21,054 nt of DNA from a virus: positions 1 through 21,054 of the IMG/VR virus record IMGVR_UViG_3300031857_001660; one strand, given 5' to 3'. Positions 7,355 through 12,215 of the stretch are shown here, piece after piece (positions within the stretch are counted from its first letter, which is position 1; each line of letters starts with the position of its first letter). The notes below the pieces were generated by a model. That model made no database searches. It was given only the letters and a program-made list of their open reading frames with translations, and had not been told where the DNA came from. The position numbers were made by a program, and so were the translations under genes.

Positions 7355-8026
7355 ATGTCGAATGTATCTGAAAACGTTAAGTCTGTCCTCGCGTCGTCGG
7401 TCGTCGAGGGGTTCCGTTCTCTTGCCAAGGACGTCGGCGGCCACGTTCGCAGCGACCGCACCAAGTGGGCGAAGTATCGCGCCACGTTTGCGAAGTTGTC
7501 CGCAGACTTCCCGAGGTTGGATAACGGCGCGATCGACCGCGAGTCCGAGGCCTGTGAGGCTGCTCGTGAGGTGTTCATCGCTAACGCGATCCTGTCGCTG
7601 ACCGAGGGTTCGGAGTACAACCGAGAGTTGCATAGTGGTGCGGACGATATGTTCTACACCCCGAGCGAGGATCGACCGGCGAATTTCACCCTGACCGGAC
7701 GGAATGCCGTCTCGATGGATAAGGGCAGCCTCGCCAAGTTGCCTAACCTTGTGGACAACCCATTCAGCCTTCGTCGGTACGTCGAGGCCACGCGCAAGAC
7801 CGTGGACAACACTGCGACCAAGGCTTGGGGCCGGTTCTTTGAGGCTGACTTTGCCGAGAGCAAAGGCGGTCGCGGTGCTACCGCGTCGGTCGATGAGTGG
7901 TTGGATGGTCTCGCCAAACCGATGATCGCCAAACTGGGTGCGGCTCGGAAAGAGCAACGCAAGGTCGCCACGAACGACCGCGCGAAAAAGGCACTCGCCA
8001 ACTTCCGCAAGGAGTTGCTTGGTTGA
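7355..8026 (+). CDS. Early protein of unknown function (223 aa)
   Basis: A 223-residue, soluble, basic and alanine-rich protein starting MSNVSENVKSVLASSVVEGF. Most of it is predicted helical. The C-terminus (AARKEQRKVATNDRAKKALA) is strongly basic, which would suit nucleic-acid binding. No helix-turn-helix, zinc site or catalytic motif is recognised. I chose the ATG at 7355, with GGAG 11 bases upstream. Longer in-frame starts would begin upstream of, or exactly at, the predicted transcription start. It is the first rightward gene, under the operator-overlapped promoter, and its transcript ends at the terminator at 8131. Position alone makes it a candidate regulator or takeover protein. Confidence 0.8.
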   Translation: MSNVSENVKSVLASSVVEGFRSLAKDVGGHVRSDRTKWAKYRATFAKLSADFPRLDNGAIDRESEACEAAREVFIANAILSLTEGSEYNRELHSGADDMFYTPSEDRPANFTLTGRNAVSMDKGSLAKLPNLVDNPFSLRRYVEATRKTVDNTATKAWGRFFEADFAESKGGRGATASVDEWLDGLAKPMIAKLGAARKEQRKVATNDRAKKALANFRKELLG

Positions 8027-8061
8027 ACCCAACGGACGGGGCGGCGCAAGCCGCCCTAGTC

Positions 8062-8074
8062 CTGACACTGTCAG
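8062..8074. promoter_or_regulatory. Dyad operator site 2, CTGACACTGTCAG
   Basis: Exact motif copy lying 13 nt upstream of the ATG of the 12-codon ORF at 8088, directly before its GAGGA ribosome site. This is the same geometry as at 8940, 9476, 10095 and 14958. Confidence 0.75.
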
Positions 8075-8087
8075 CGAGGATAGTTTT

Positions 8088-8126
8088 ATGAGATGCGATC
8101 CTGAACAACTAGAATTCCCGTTCTAG
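8088..8126 (+). CDS. Candidate 12-residue peptide MRCDPEQLEFPF
   Basis: ATG at 8088, stop TAG at 8124-8126, immediately before the terminator. A GAGGA ribosome site lies 7 nt upstream of the ATG, and a dyad operator lies upstream of that. This operator / Shine-Dalgarno / ATG layout recurs at four undoubted genes, which is the main reason to take so short an ORF seriously. The acidic-aromatic end (EQLEFPF) faintly resembles short linear motifs that dock on the bacterial sliding clamp, but it does not fit the usual QL(S/D)LF consensus. It could also be only a leader that carries the operator. Function unknown. Confidence 0.45.
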   Translation: MRCDPEQLEFPF

Positions 8127-8130
8127 TCAC

Positions 8131-8165
8131 AGCCCCATCAGGCTCACGCTTGGTGGGGCTTTTTT
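8131..8165 (+). terminator. Strong rho-independent terminator
   Basis: AGCCCCATCA (8131-8140) pairs with TGGTGGGGCT (8151-8160), a 10-bp stem with one G-U pair and a 10-base loop. Six T residues follow (8160-8165). It closes the first rightward unit (7355-8126) and isolates it from the repeat-rich region beyond. Confidence 0.9.
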
Positions 8166-8179
8166 GCGTCCGCGCGAGA

Positions 8180-8228
8180 CCAGTTACTACGAAGCCAGTT
8201 CTCGATACCAGTTCTATGGAAACCAGTT
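8180..8228 (+). repeat. Four CCAGTT direct repeats (iteron-like)
   Basis: CCAGTT occurs at 8180-8185, 8195-8200, 8208-8213 and 8223-8228, with periods of 15, 13 and 15 bases, just after the terminator. Three of the four are followed by C or CT. The near-regular spacing suggests protein binding sites rather than coding repeats. Confidence 0.55.
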
Positions 8229-8239
8229 CCTAGGAAGAA

Positions 8240-8261
8240 GGGCTACGCGAATGGGCTACGC
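8240..8261 (+). repeat. Tandem GGGCTACGC repeat
   Basis: The nonamer GGGCTACGC is present at 8240-8248 and 8253-8261, a period of 13 bases. It lies between the CCAGTT repeats and the TGTTCCA cluster. Confidence 0.5.
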
Positions 8262-8301
8262 CAAAGCCCGAAGTCCAAAGGGAAAGGACAAGGTGCAAGC
8301 C

Positions 8302-8393
8302 TGTTCCAGACTTGTTCCACACGTGTTCCAAGAGCGTGGAACACGCAAGTCATTGAAGGACAAGGCAAAAACACCATTTGTTCCAATGTTCCA
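8302..8393 (+). repeat. TGTTCCA heptamer cluster, left part
   Basis: TGTTCCA occurs at 8302, 8313, 8324, 8379 and 8387, the first three exactly 11 bases apart, about one DNA turn. The third forms a 9-bp perfect inverted repeat (CGTGTTCCA, 8322-8330) with TGGAACACG at 8337-8345. This is the left half of an array continued in opposite orientation at 8502-8679. Confidence 0.7.
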
Positions 8394-8415
8394 CAGTTTC
8401 CGGAAGTGTACCAAT

Positions 8416-8428
8416 CTGACATTGTCAG
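8416..8428. promoter_or_regulatory. Dyad operator site 3, CTGACATTGTCAG, inside the repeat region
   Basis: Exact motif copy with T and A flanks. It lies between the two halves of the TGTTCCA/TGGAACA array, and no gene start is near. Its location argues for recognition as DNA rather than as a translational signal. Confidence 0.7.
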
Positions 8429-8501
8429 AACCATTCAAGGCAATCCGCAAGTTTGTAAACCTCGTTCTTCCAATCCCGCCATATATACTTTGGCAAAATC
8501 G

Positions 8502-8679
8502 TGGAACATGGAACTTCTTATATTATTATCTCTTTATAAAATAACTACTACTACTACGTTTTCTAGCAAAATCAAGCACTTGCAATTCCCCCTTACACAA
8601 TCAAACCTCGTTCCGCTGAAGAATAATACAAGTTTGATTTGTGGAACACGCTGGAACATCGGAACAATTTTGTGGAACA
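8502..8679 (-). repeat. TGGAACA heptamer cluster, right part (inverted copies)
   Basis: TGGAACA, the reverse complement of the left-part heptamer, occurs at 8502, 8642, 8652 and 8673, as well as at 8337. Near-matches lie at 8509 (TGGAACT) and 8660 (CGGAACA). Spacings of 10 and 21 bases at 8642-8673 again follow the helix turn. An AT-rich segment with a CTA trinucleotide run lies between 8512 and 8560. Confidence 0.7.
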
Positions 8680-8686
8680 CGCCGCT

Positions 8687-8699
8687 CTGACACTGTCAG
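8687..8699. promoter_or_regulatory. Dyad operator site 4, CTGACACTGTCAG, at the edge of the repeat array
   Basis: Exact motif copy with T and A flanks, 8 bases beyond the last TGGAACA heptamer. No start codon with a ribosome site follows it. Confidence 0.7.
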
Positions 8700-8788
8700 A
8701 CACAGCCAGAACTTACACAATCGTGACACGATTAAATTCTATCCCATCTTGTCACTGGACCAGCAAGACCATCAAAATCCAAAAAGTC

Positions 8789-8812
8789 TTTCACGCTTTT
8801 CACGCTTTCACG
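8789..8812 (+). repeat. Three TTTCACG repeats
   Basis: TTTCACG occurs at 8789-8795, 8798-8804 and 8806-8812, periods of 9 and 8 bases. It lies about 50 bases upstream of the promoter at 8864, where an upstream activator or initiator could bind. No coding explanation fits. Confidence 0.45.
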
Positions 8813-8863
8813 TATCGGCATTGAGTATCCCGCCGCACAAAGTCATCGCCAGCCCGTATCGCC

Positions 8864-8892
8864 TTGATTTATTTGTCAAGTTAGGTTATAAT
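8864..8892 (+). promoter_or_regulatory. Rightward promoter TTGATT-N17-TATAAT
   Basis: TTGATT at 8864-8869, a 17-base spacer and a perfect TATAAT at 8887-8892. Transcription should start near 8899, with a dyad operator about 40 nt downstream and the first ATG at 8966. It drives the cluster of small genes starting at 8966. The same -35 hexamer and spacing recur at 9992. Confidence 0.75.
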
Positions 8893-8939
8893 ATCTACTA
8901 GACTGAAAGAAGCGACGAAGCAAATACATCCACAACGTT

Positions 8940-8952
8940 CTGACACTGTCAG
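8940..8952. promoter_or_regulatory. Dyad operator site 5, CTGACACTGTCAG, in a 5' leader
   Basis: Exact motif copy with T and A flanks. It lies downstream of the predicted start of transcription and 13 nt before the ATG at 8966, directly against an AAGGAGG ribosome site. As RNA it could form a 5-bp stem with a 3-base loop; as DNA it could act as a roadblock operator. Confidence 0.75.
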
Positions 8953-8965
8953 AAGGAGGCGAGCG

Positions 8966-9175
8966 ATGATTAAGAAGTTGTGTAACCGATGCCATGCCGA
9001 GTTCGTCGAGGACGAGCGGGTAGTGCTTGGCTATTTGTCCTGTATGCCGTGTGGCGAGGAGCAGGCAAGGAAGAAGAAACACACGGTCGTCCCGTTGCAC
9101 AAGAGCAACTACATCGTTCCTGCCAACGCTGACGAGATCAGAGGCATCAACAACAAGGGAGGGTTTTACAGATGA
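8966..9175 (+). CDS. Small zinc-ribbon protein (69 aa)
   Basis: CNRC at residues 6-9 and CMPC at 26-29 form a clear four-cysteine zinc ribbon with a 16-residue connector. A Lys-rich patch (ARKKKHTVV) and a polar tail with NADEIRGINNKGG follow. Such ribbons in phages often bind nucleic acid or RNA polymerase, but no specific function is visible. AGGAGG lies 6 nt upstream of the ATG. It is the first gene behind the promoter at 8864 and ends in an ATGA overlap with the next gene. Confidence 0.85.
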   Translation: MIKKLCNRCHAEFVEDERVVLGYLSCMPCGEEQARKKKHTVVPLHKSNYIVPANADEIRGINNKGGFYR

Positions 9176-9372
9176 GTAAGTATGCGTATGTGCTGATGAA
9201 GGTGGATGAGGACAACGATGGGTATGACGTTGATTACCCAATCGAGGCAGCGTTCACCACGCTAGAAGCGGCAGAGAAGTATCGGGTGGAGTTGTATATC
9301 GACGACGAAGAGTCGGTGTACGAGATCATCAAGGTTCCGTTGATAAGCGCATTTGGTGAGGAGGTTGCATGA
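9172..9372 (+). CDS. Small acidic protein of unknown function (66 aa)
   Basis: An acidic 66-residue protein, KYAYVLMKVDEDNDGYDVDY then EAAFTTLEAAEKYRVELYID, with an alternating beta-alpha-beta look. The segment 'YPIEAAFTTLEAAEKY' resembles small proteins that decode a numeric input, but no family is recognised. The ATG overlaps the previous stop (ATGA), and the stop overlaps the next start (ATGA), so the three small genes are translationally coupled. Confidence 0.8.
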   Translation: MSKYAYVLMKVDEDNDGYDVDYPIEAAFTTLEAAEKYRVELYIDDEESVYEIIKVPLISAFGEEVA

Positions 9373-9479
9373 ACGAGCAGGAACTAAACCAAGCGGTGCG
9401 GCGTATCTATTTCTCCGCATTCCGTCACGGTTTCATGGCAGCCATGGTTGGATCAATCATCTATTACTTTTTTATCTGA
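9369..9479 (+). CDS. 36-residue single-pass membrane microprotein
   Basis: An ATG overlapping the previous stop (ATGA), preceded by AGGAGG with a 5-base gap, opens a 36-codon frame. The frame begins MNEQELNQAVRRIYFSAFRH and is followed by GFMAAMVGSIIYYFFI. The N-terminal half is polar with paired arginines; the C-terminal 16 residues are a hydrophobic membrane segment. The stop codon TGA is part of the dyad operator at 9476. Short phage proteins of this build can act as membrane toxins, pinholins, superinfection-exclusion factors or regulators of host membrane enzymes. None is indicated specifically. Too short for ordinary ORF cut-offs. Confidence 0.7.
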   Translation: MNEQELNQAVRRIYFSAFRHGFMAAMVGSIIYYFFI

Positions 9480-9488
9480 CATTGTCAG
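9476..9488. promoter_or_regulatory. Dyad operator site 6, CTGACATTGTCAG, containing the previous stop codon
   Basis: Exact motif copy with T and A flanks. The TGA within it terminates the 36-codon gene. It ends 11 nt before the ATG at 9500, abutting the AGGAGG ribosome site. Confidence 0.75.
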
Positions 9489-9499
9489 AGGAGGCGAAG

Positions 9500-9973
9500 A
9501 TGGACACGAACATTCAAGACGACATGAACGACTGGTGGGCTGAACACAAGCGCCAAGAGGAAGAGATTCAACAGTTAGAACTTAAACTAACCACGATACG
9601 AGAGGAGATCGCACGCATGAAGGTGACAAGGCAGGATGGTTTTACTCTGTCTGACGGCACGTGCCTGCAAGGCTACGTCAAGGCTGACTTCAATGAGTTA
9701 GTCGAGACATTCGGTGAGCCGCTAGAAGGTGATGGCTACAAGACTCAGGCTGAATGGGTATTGCTGTTCTCGCTGCCTGATGGTGACGAGGTCATCGCTA
9801 CGATCTACGACTGGAAGAAGGATTGCTCCATCTACGAGGTCGAGGAGTGGAACATCGGCGGGCATGACCCACGTGCGCCTGAACTGGTGATTGATTACCT
9901 GAACTACGCTCGTGACATGGAGGAGCGGCAGGTGACAGTGTGGAACGAGAACGTACACGGCAAGATTGCCTAA
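9500..9973 (+). CDS. Conserved phage protein of unknown function with N-terminal coiled coil (157 aa)
   Basis: Residues ~15-42 (KRQEEEIQQLELKLTTIREE) form a short coiled coil. The rest is a compact alpha/beta domain with phrases FNELVETFGEPLEGDGYKTQ and AEWVLLFSLPDGDEVIATIY. I recall this second part as a recurrent small domain in viral and plasmid hypothetical proteins, without known function. The ATG at 9500 is chosen because AGGAGG lies 6 nt upstream. A longer open frame from 9353 would overlap the microprotein and the operator and reads as non-protein-like. Confidence 0.75.
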   Translation: MDTNIQDDMNDWWAEHKRQEEEIQQLELKLTTIREEIARMKVTRQDGFTLSDGTCLQGYVKADFNELVETFGEPLEGDGYKTQAEWVLLFSLPDGDEVIATIYDWKKDCSIYEVEEWNIGGHDPRAPELVIDYLNYARDMEERQVTVWNENVHGKIA

Positions 9974-9991
9974 CGCGGATAGGCCAAGCCA

Positions 9992-10020
9992 TTGATTAAG
10001 TTGTTAAGTTGTGTTATACT
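9992..10020 (+). promoter_or_regulatory. Rightward promoter TTGATT-N17-TATACT
   Basis: TTGATT at 9992-9997, a 17-base spacer and TATACT at 10015-10020. It has the same -35 and spacing as the promoter at 8864. Start of transcription is expected near 10027. It heads the MoxR/VWA cassette (10120 onward). Confidence 0.7.
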
Positions 10021-10024
10021 ATTC

Positions 10025-10066
10025 TTGTCATGTGGTAGTGACAAAGGGCGGGACTGCCAACCGCCC
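10025..10066 (+). promoter_or_regulatory. Leader with two inverted repeats upstream of the MoxR/VWA cassette
   Basis: TTGTCA (10025-10030) and TGACAA (10039-10044) form an inverted repeat around the predicted start of transcription. Next, GGGCGG (10046-10051) pairs with CCGCCC (10061-10066) as a 6-bp GC stem with a 9-base loop. No T run follows, so it is not a terminator. The segment GGTAGTGACA (10034-10043) also occurs on the opposite strand in the leader at 7344-7353. A regulator site or RNA-stabilising structure is possible. Confidence 0.4.
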
Positions 10067-10094
10067 ATCTATCAAGCAATCAATACACAAGACG

Positions 10095-10107
10095 CTGACA
10101 GCGTCAG
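10095..10107. promoter_or_regulatory. Dyad operator site 7, CTGACAGCGTCAG, fused to the ribosome site
   Basis: Exact motif arms with a different centre (AGC). The last bases of the operator form part of AGGAGG, and the ATG at 10120 follows after 12 nt. Confidence 0.75.
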
Positions 10108-10119
10108 GAGGCTAGTCGA

Positions 10120-11031
10120 ATGAACGAGTCAACGAATCCAATCTTGAAGAAACCCGATCACGTGGTGTCGCTTGCAACGTCAGGCATCCTCGTGAACGTC
10201 GAGGTCAGTGTGTGGACTGGTACGAAACAGGATAGAGAAATCTCTGACGAGGTCACACAAGCCAAGAAGGCAGATCGTGACGCAGGTCGGTTCGTTAAGA
10301 AGTTGCTTGCCGGTGTGGCCGAACACAAGGCTGTGCTGAATGATCGCCAAACTTGGTACAACTTTGTGGAGCGTGAGACTTATCCGTGGTCGGGTCGGTG
10401 GCGGTTCCTGCCAACGCAGCGCATCGTGGGCTTCATGAAGCAGGTCGAGGAGCGGCAAGCCAATACGCAGAATCTCAAGGACAAGTTCAGTCAGGTGTAC
10501 GCGACTGCCGTAGCCAACGAGGCGTTCGTGCAGGGTGACATGTTCAAAGAGAGTGATTACCCACCCGTCGATGAGGTCATGTCTTGTTTCAAAGTCCGTG
10601 TGTTCACGGCTGAAGTCCCTGTCGGTGACTTCCGTTGTCAGATAAGCAACGACCTAGCCAACGATCTGGCGCGGCACTACGAGAACCAAGCCAAGGAATT
10701 GGTGCAGGACATTTACCAGAAGCAGGTTGAGCAGATGGTTGATGTAATGAAGTCGCTTTCGCATTGTTGCGACACTGAAACTGTCATGGAGGACGGGCAA
10801 CTGAAGGTCAAGCGGCGCAAGTTGTACGACACCACACTGCAACGAGCGCAAGAACTGTGTGAGACATTCAAGGAATTCAATGTGACGCAGGACACTCGAT
10901 TGGAACAAGCTCGTGCTGAACTTGAACGTGTGGTATCGGGATTGAGTATTGAAACTCTACGCAACAGCGACACCACCCGTGTCGTCGTCAAAGAGAGCGT
11001 CGATGACATCATGAAGAAGTTTGGCTTCTGA
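10120..11031 (+). CDS. Helical protein of unknown function, first gene of the MoxR/VWA cassette (303 aa)
   Basis: A soluble 303-residue protein. Residues 1-35 look beta-rich (VSLATSGILVNVEVSVWTGT). About 45-110 is basic and helical, with a WYNFVERETYPWSGRWRFLP stretch. From 180 onward it is almost all helix with coiled-coil character (ENQAKELVQDIYQKQVEQMV, RLEQARAELERVV). No enzyme motif is seen. It lies directly upstream of a MoxR-type ATPase and a VWA/metallopeptidase, an arrangement in which the third partner is often a substrate or adaptor of the ATPase. Its stop codon lies inside the operator at 11028. Function unknown. Confidence 0.8.
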   Translation: MNESTNPILKKPDHVVSLATSGILVNVEVSVWTGTKQDREISDEVTQAKKADRDAGRFVKKLLAGVAEHKAVLNDRQTWYNFVERETYPWSGRWRFLPTQRIVGFMKQVEERQANTQNLKDKFSQVYATAVANEAFVQGDMFKESDYPPVDEVMSCFKVRVFTAEVPVGDFRCQISNDLANDLARHYENQAKELVQDIYQKQVEQMVDVMKSLSHCCDTETVMEDGQLKVKRRKLYDTTLQRAQELCETFKEFNVTQDTRLEQARAELERVVSGLSIETLRNSDTTRVVVKESVDDIMKKFGF

Positions 11032-11040
11032 CACTGTCAG
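11028..11040. promoter_or_regulatory. Dyad operator site 8, CTGACACTGTCAG, overlapping a stop codon
   Basis: Exact motif copy. Its TGA is the stop codon of the 303-residue gene. It lies 43 nt before the ATG of the MoxR ATPase, farther than at the other gene starts. An AT-rich perfect inverted repeat TTTAAT-TC-ATTAAA (11053-11066) lies between. Confidence 0.75.
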
Positions 11041-11052
11041 AGTTTGGTTTTA

Positions 11053-11066
11053 TTTAATTCATTAAA
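11053..11066. repeat. AT-rich 14-bp inverted repeat before the MoxR gene
   Basis: TTTAAT and ATTAAA are perfect complements around TC, placed 3 bases before the GGAGG site region of the gene at 11084. It could be a second small operator or simply keep the ribosome site unstructured. Confidence 0.35.
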
Positions 11067-11083
11067 CGTGGAGGCTGAGTGTT

Positions 11084-12181
11084 ATGGCTATCAAACGTGA
11101 AACTGTGAACTTCAACAACGCGATCAGCGTGATGGAAGCGTTCCGTCTGGTCATGGTCAATGGCGACAGGAAGACTTATTACTTCCAAGGCGAACCCGGC
11201 ATCGGCAAATCGTCTATTCATTACATGCTACGTGATGCACTAGGTGATGATGAGTATGACCACATCTATCTTGACTGGTCGCTGATCGAGTACGGCGAGA
11301 TTAGTTTACGTGCGCCGAATCGTGACACTGGCGAGTTGGAGTTATACATCTCGTCGTTGCTCAAGCCGAAGTCCAACAAGAAGAAACTGATCATGATCGA
11401 CGAGTTGGACAAGGGCGACAAGTTGCTACAGAAGTTGGGTACGCGGTTGTTGCTTGATCATGTTGTCGGCAGTTGGAAGTTACCGGCTGGCTCTCGTGTC
11501 TTTGCAACGGGTAATTTAGTTACGGATGGTGTGGGCAATTCGATCCTCGCTCATACATCCAATCGCATCACGACGATGAACATCCGCAAGCCCACGGTGG
11601 ACGAGTGGTTGGCATGGGCAAGCAACGCAGGGCTGTCGTCTGAGTTGAGAACATTCGTAGCGATGACACCGTCAGTCATGGCGAGTTACACGGATGGCAT
11701 CCGTCCTGAAGACAACGCGCATGTGTTCTTCCCTGTTCATCGGACGAAGCAGTTCGCATCACCACGTTCATTGGCAGCGTGTGATCCTGACATTATCAAT
11801 CGTCACAAGTTGGGAACCTCGCTCACCATGGCGGCATTGGCCGGTACGGTAGGTGCTGCGACTGCACATCTGATGTCGGCTGTACTTTCGCTGAGCGATG
11901 AGATCGTGCTGACGGCGGATGTTCTTGCTGATCCTGACGGTGTCAGAGTGCCAGAGAAACAGGCTGCACTGTTACAGATGATGTTCAATGCGATTGATAC
12001 GCTGCAAACGCAGGACGAGTTGAGCAAGTTCATGCGGTTCCTTGATCGCACGAAGTCGGCCGAGTTGCAGTCGGTGTTCTTCACCATGGCGATGGCAAGC
12101 AAGCGACTGTCACCTATTGCAACAAAGAATCAGAAGGTGGCCGAGTGGCTTGCGGCAGGTAACTACAAGTTGCTGACTTGA
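11084..12181 (+). CDS. MoxR-type AAA+ ATPase (365 aa)
   Basis: Walker A GEPGIGKS at residues 36-43, Walker B LIMIDE at 102-107, sensor-1 ATGN at 141-144 and an SNR at 159-161 as probable arginine finger. This order and spacing are those of MoxR/RavA-like AAA+ proteins, which work as chaperone-like remodelers with a VWA-domain partner. The C-terminal ~190 residues are helical and less typical. GGAGG lies 8 nt before the ATG. The gene carries an exact copy of the dyad operator at 11934 and a one-mismatch copy at 11663. Its partner is probably the VWA protein encoded next. Confidence 0.88.
   Translation: MAIKRETVNFNNAISVMEAFRLVMVNGDRKTYYFQGEPGIGKSSIHYMLRDALGDDEYDHIYLDWSLIEYGEISLRAPNRDTGELELYISSLLKPKSNKKKLIMIDELDKGDKLLQKLGTRLLLDHVVGSWKLPAGSRVFATGNLVTDGVGNSILAHTSNRITTMNIRKPTVDEWLAWASNAGLSSELRTFVAMTPSVMASYTDGIRPEDNAHVFFPVHRTKQFASPRSLAACDPDIINRHKLGTSLTMAALAGTVGAATAHLMSAVLSLSDEIVLTADVLADPDGVRVPEKQAALLQMMFNAIDTLQTQDELSKFMRFLDRTKSAELQSVFFTMAMASKRLSPIATKNQKVAEWLAAGNYKLLT
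11934..11946. promoter_or_regulatory. Dyad operator site 9, CTGACGGTGTCAG, inside the MoxR gene
   Basis: Exact arms with centre GGT. It encodes D-G-V-R in frame (codons GAC GGT GTC AGA). An additional imperfect copy, ATGACACCGTCAG, lies at 11663-11675 in another reading frame. Confidence 0.65.
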
Positions 12182-12194
12182 TTGGTCTAATCAA
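12178..12194 (+). repeat. Small inverted repeat between the MoxR and VWA genes
   Basis: TTGATT pairs with AATCAA around GGTCT, overlapping the MoxR stop codon. There is no T run, and the distance to the following TATAC is too short for a promoter. It may be a weak RNA processing or spacing hairpin. Confidence 0.3.
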
Positions 12195-12215
12195 ATCTTA
12201 TACGGAGGCATAGTC

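Larger units (their letters stand above)
8166..8900. other. Gene-free repeat-rich region; candidate replication origin
   Basis: No credible gene occurs from 8127 to 8965. ORFs here lack ribosome sites and have low-quality translations. Instead the stretch holds four CCAGTT repeats, two GGGCTACGC repeats, ten exact TGTTCCA/TGGAACA heptamers, an AT-rich block near 8512-8560 and paired CTTACACAATC repeats (8592-8602, 8712-8722). It also has three TTTCACG repeats, two dyad operators and a promoter. Clustered, phased, inverted short repeats beside an AT-rich block are the usual make-up of an initiator-bound phage origin. Centromere-like, packaging or enhancer roles are alternatives. Confidence 0.4.

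Noticed and set aside
7175-8068. 297-codon open frame on the minus strand
   Set aside because: It lies opposite the 223-residue gene, covers its whole length and the operator, has an Arg/Ser-rich low-quality translation and lacks a ribosome site. Shadow frame of a GC-rich third-position gene.
8322-8345. Perfect 9-bp inverted repeat as a terminator
   Set aside because: There is no T run after the second arm, and the arms are simply two heptamers of the TGTTCCA array in opposite orientation.
8164-8544. 126-codon frame across the repeat region
   Set aside because: It would start with TTG in the terminator's T run, has no ribosome site, spans iteron-like repeats and ends in a low-complexity aromatic tail. 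Treated as non-coding.
9353-9499. N-terminal extension of the 157-residue gene
   Set aside because: It overlaps the 36-codon microprotein and the operator in another frame, while the ATG at 9500 has an ideal AGGAGG. The extension is not believed.
12178-12204. Promoter TTGATT with TATACG before the VWA gene
   Set aside because: The spacer would be only 15 bases, and the -35-like element is half of a small inverted repeat overlapping a stop codon.
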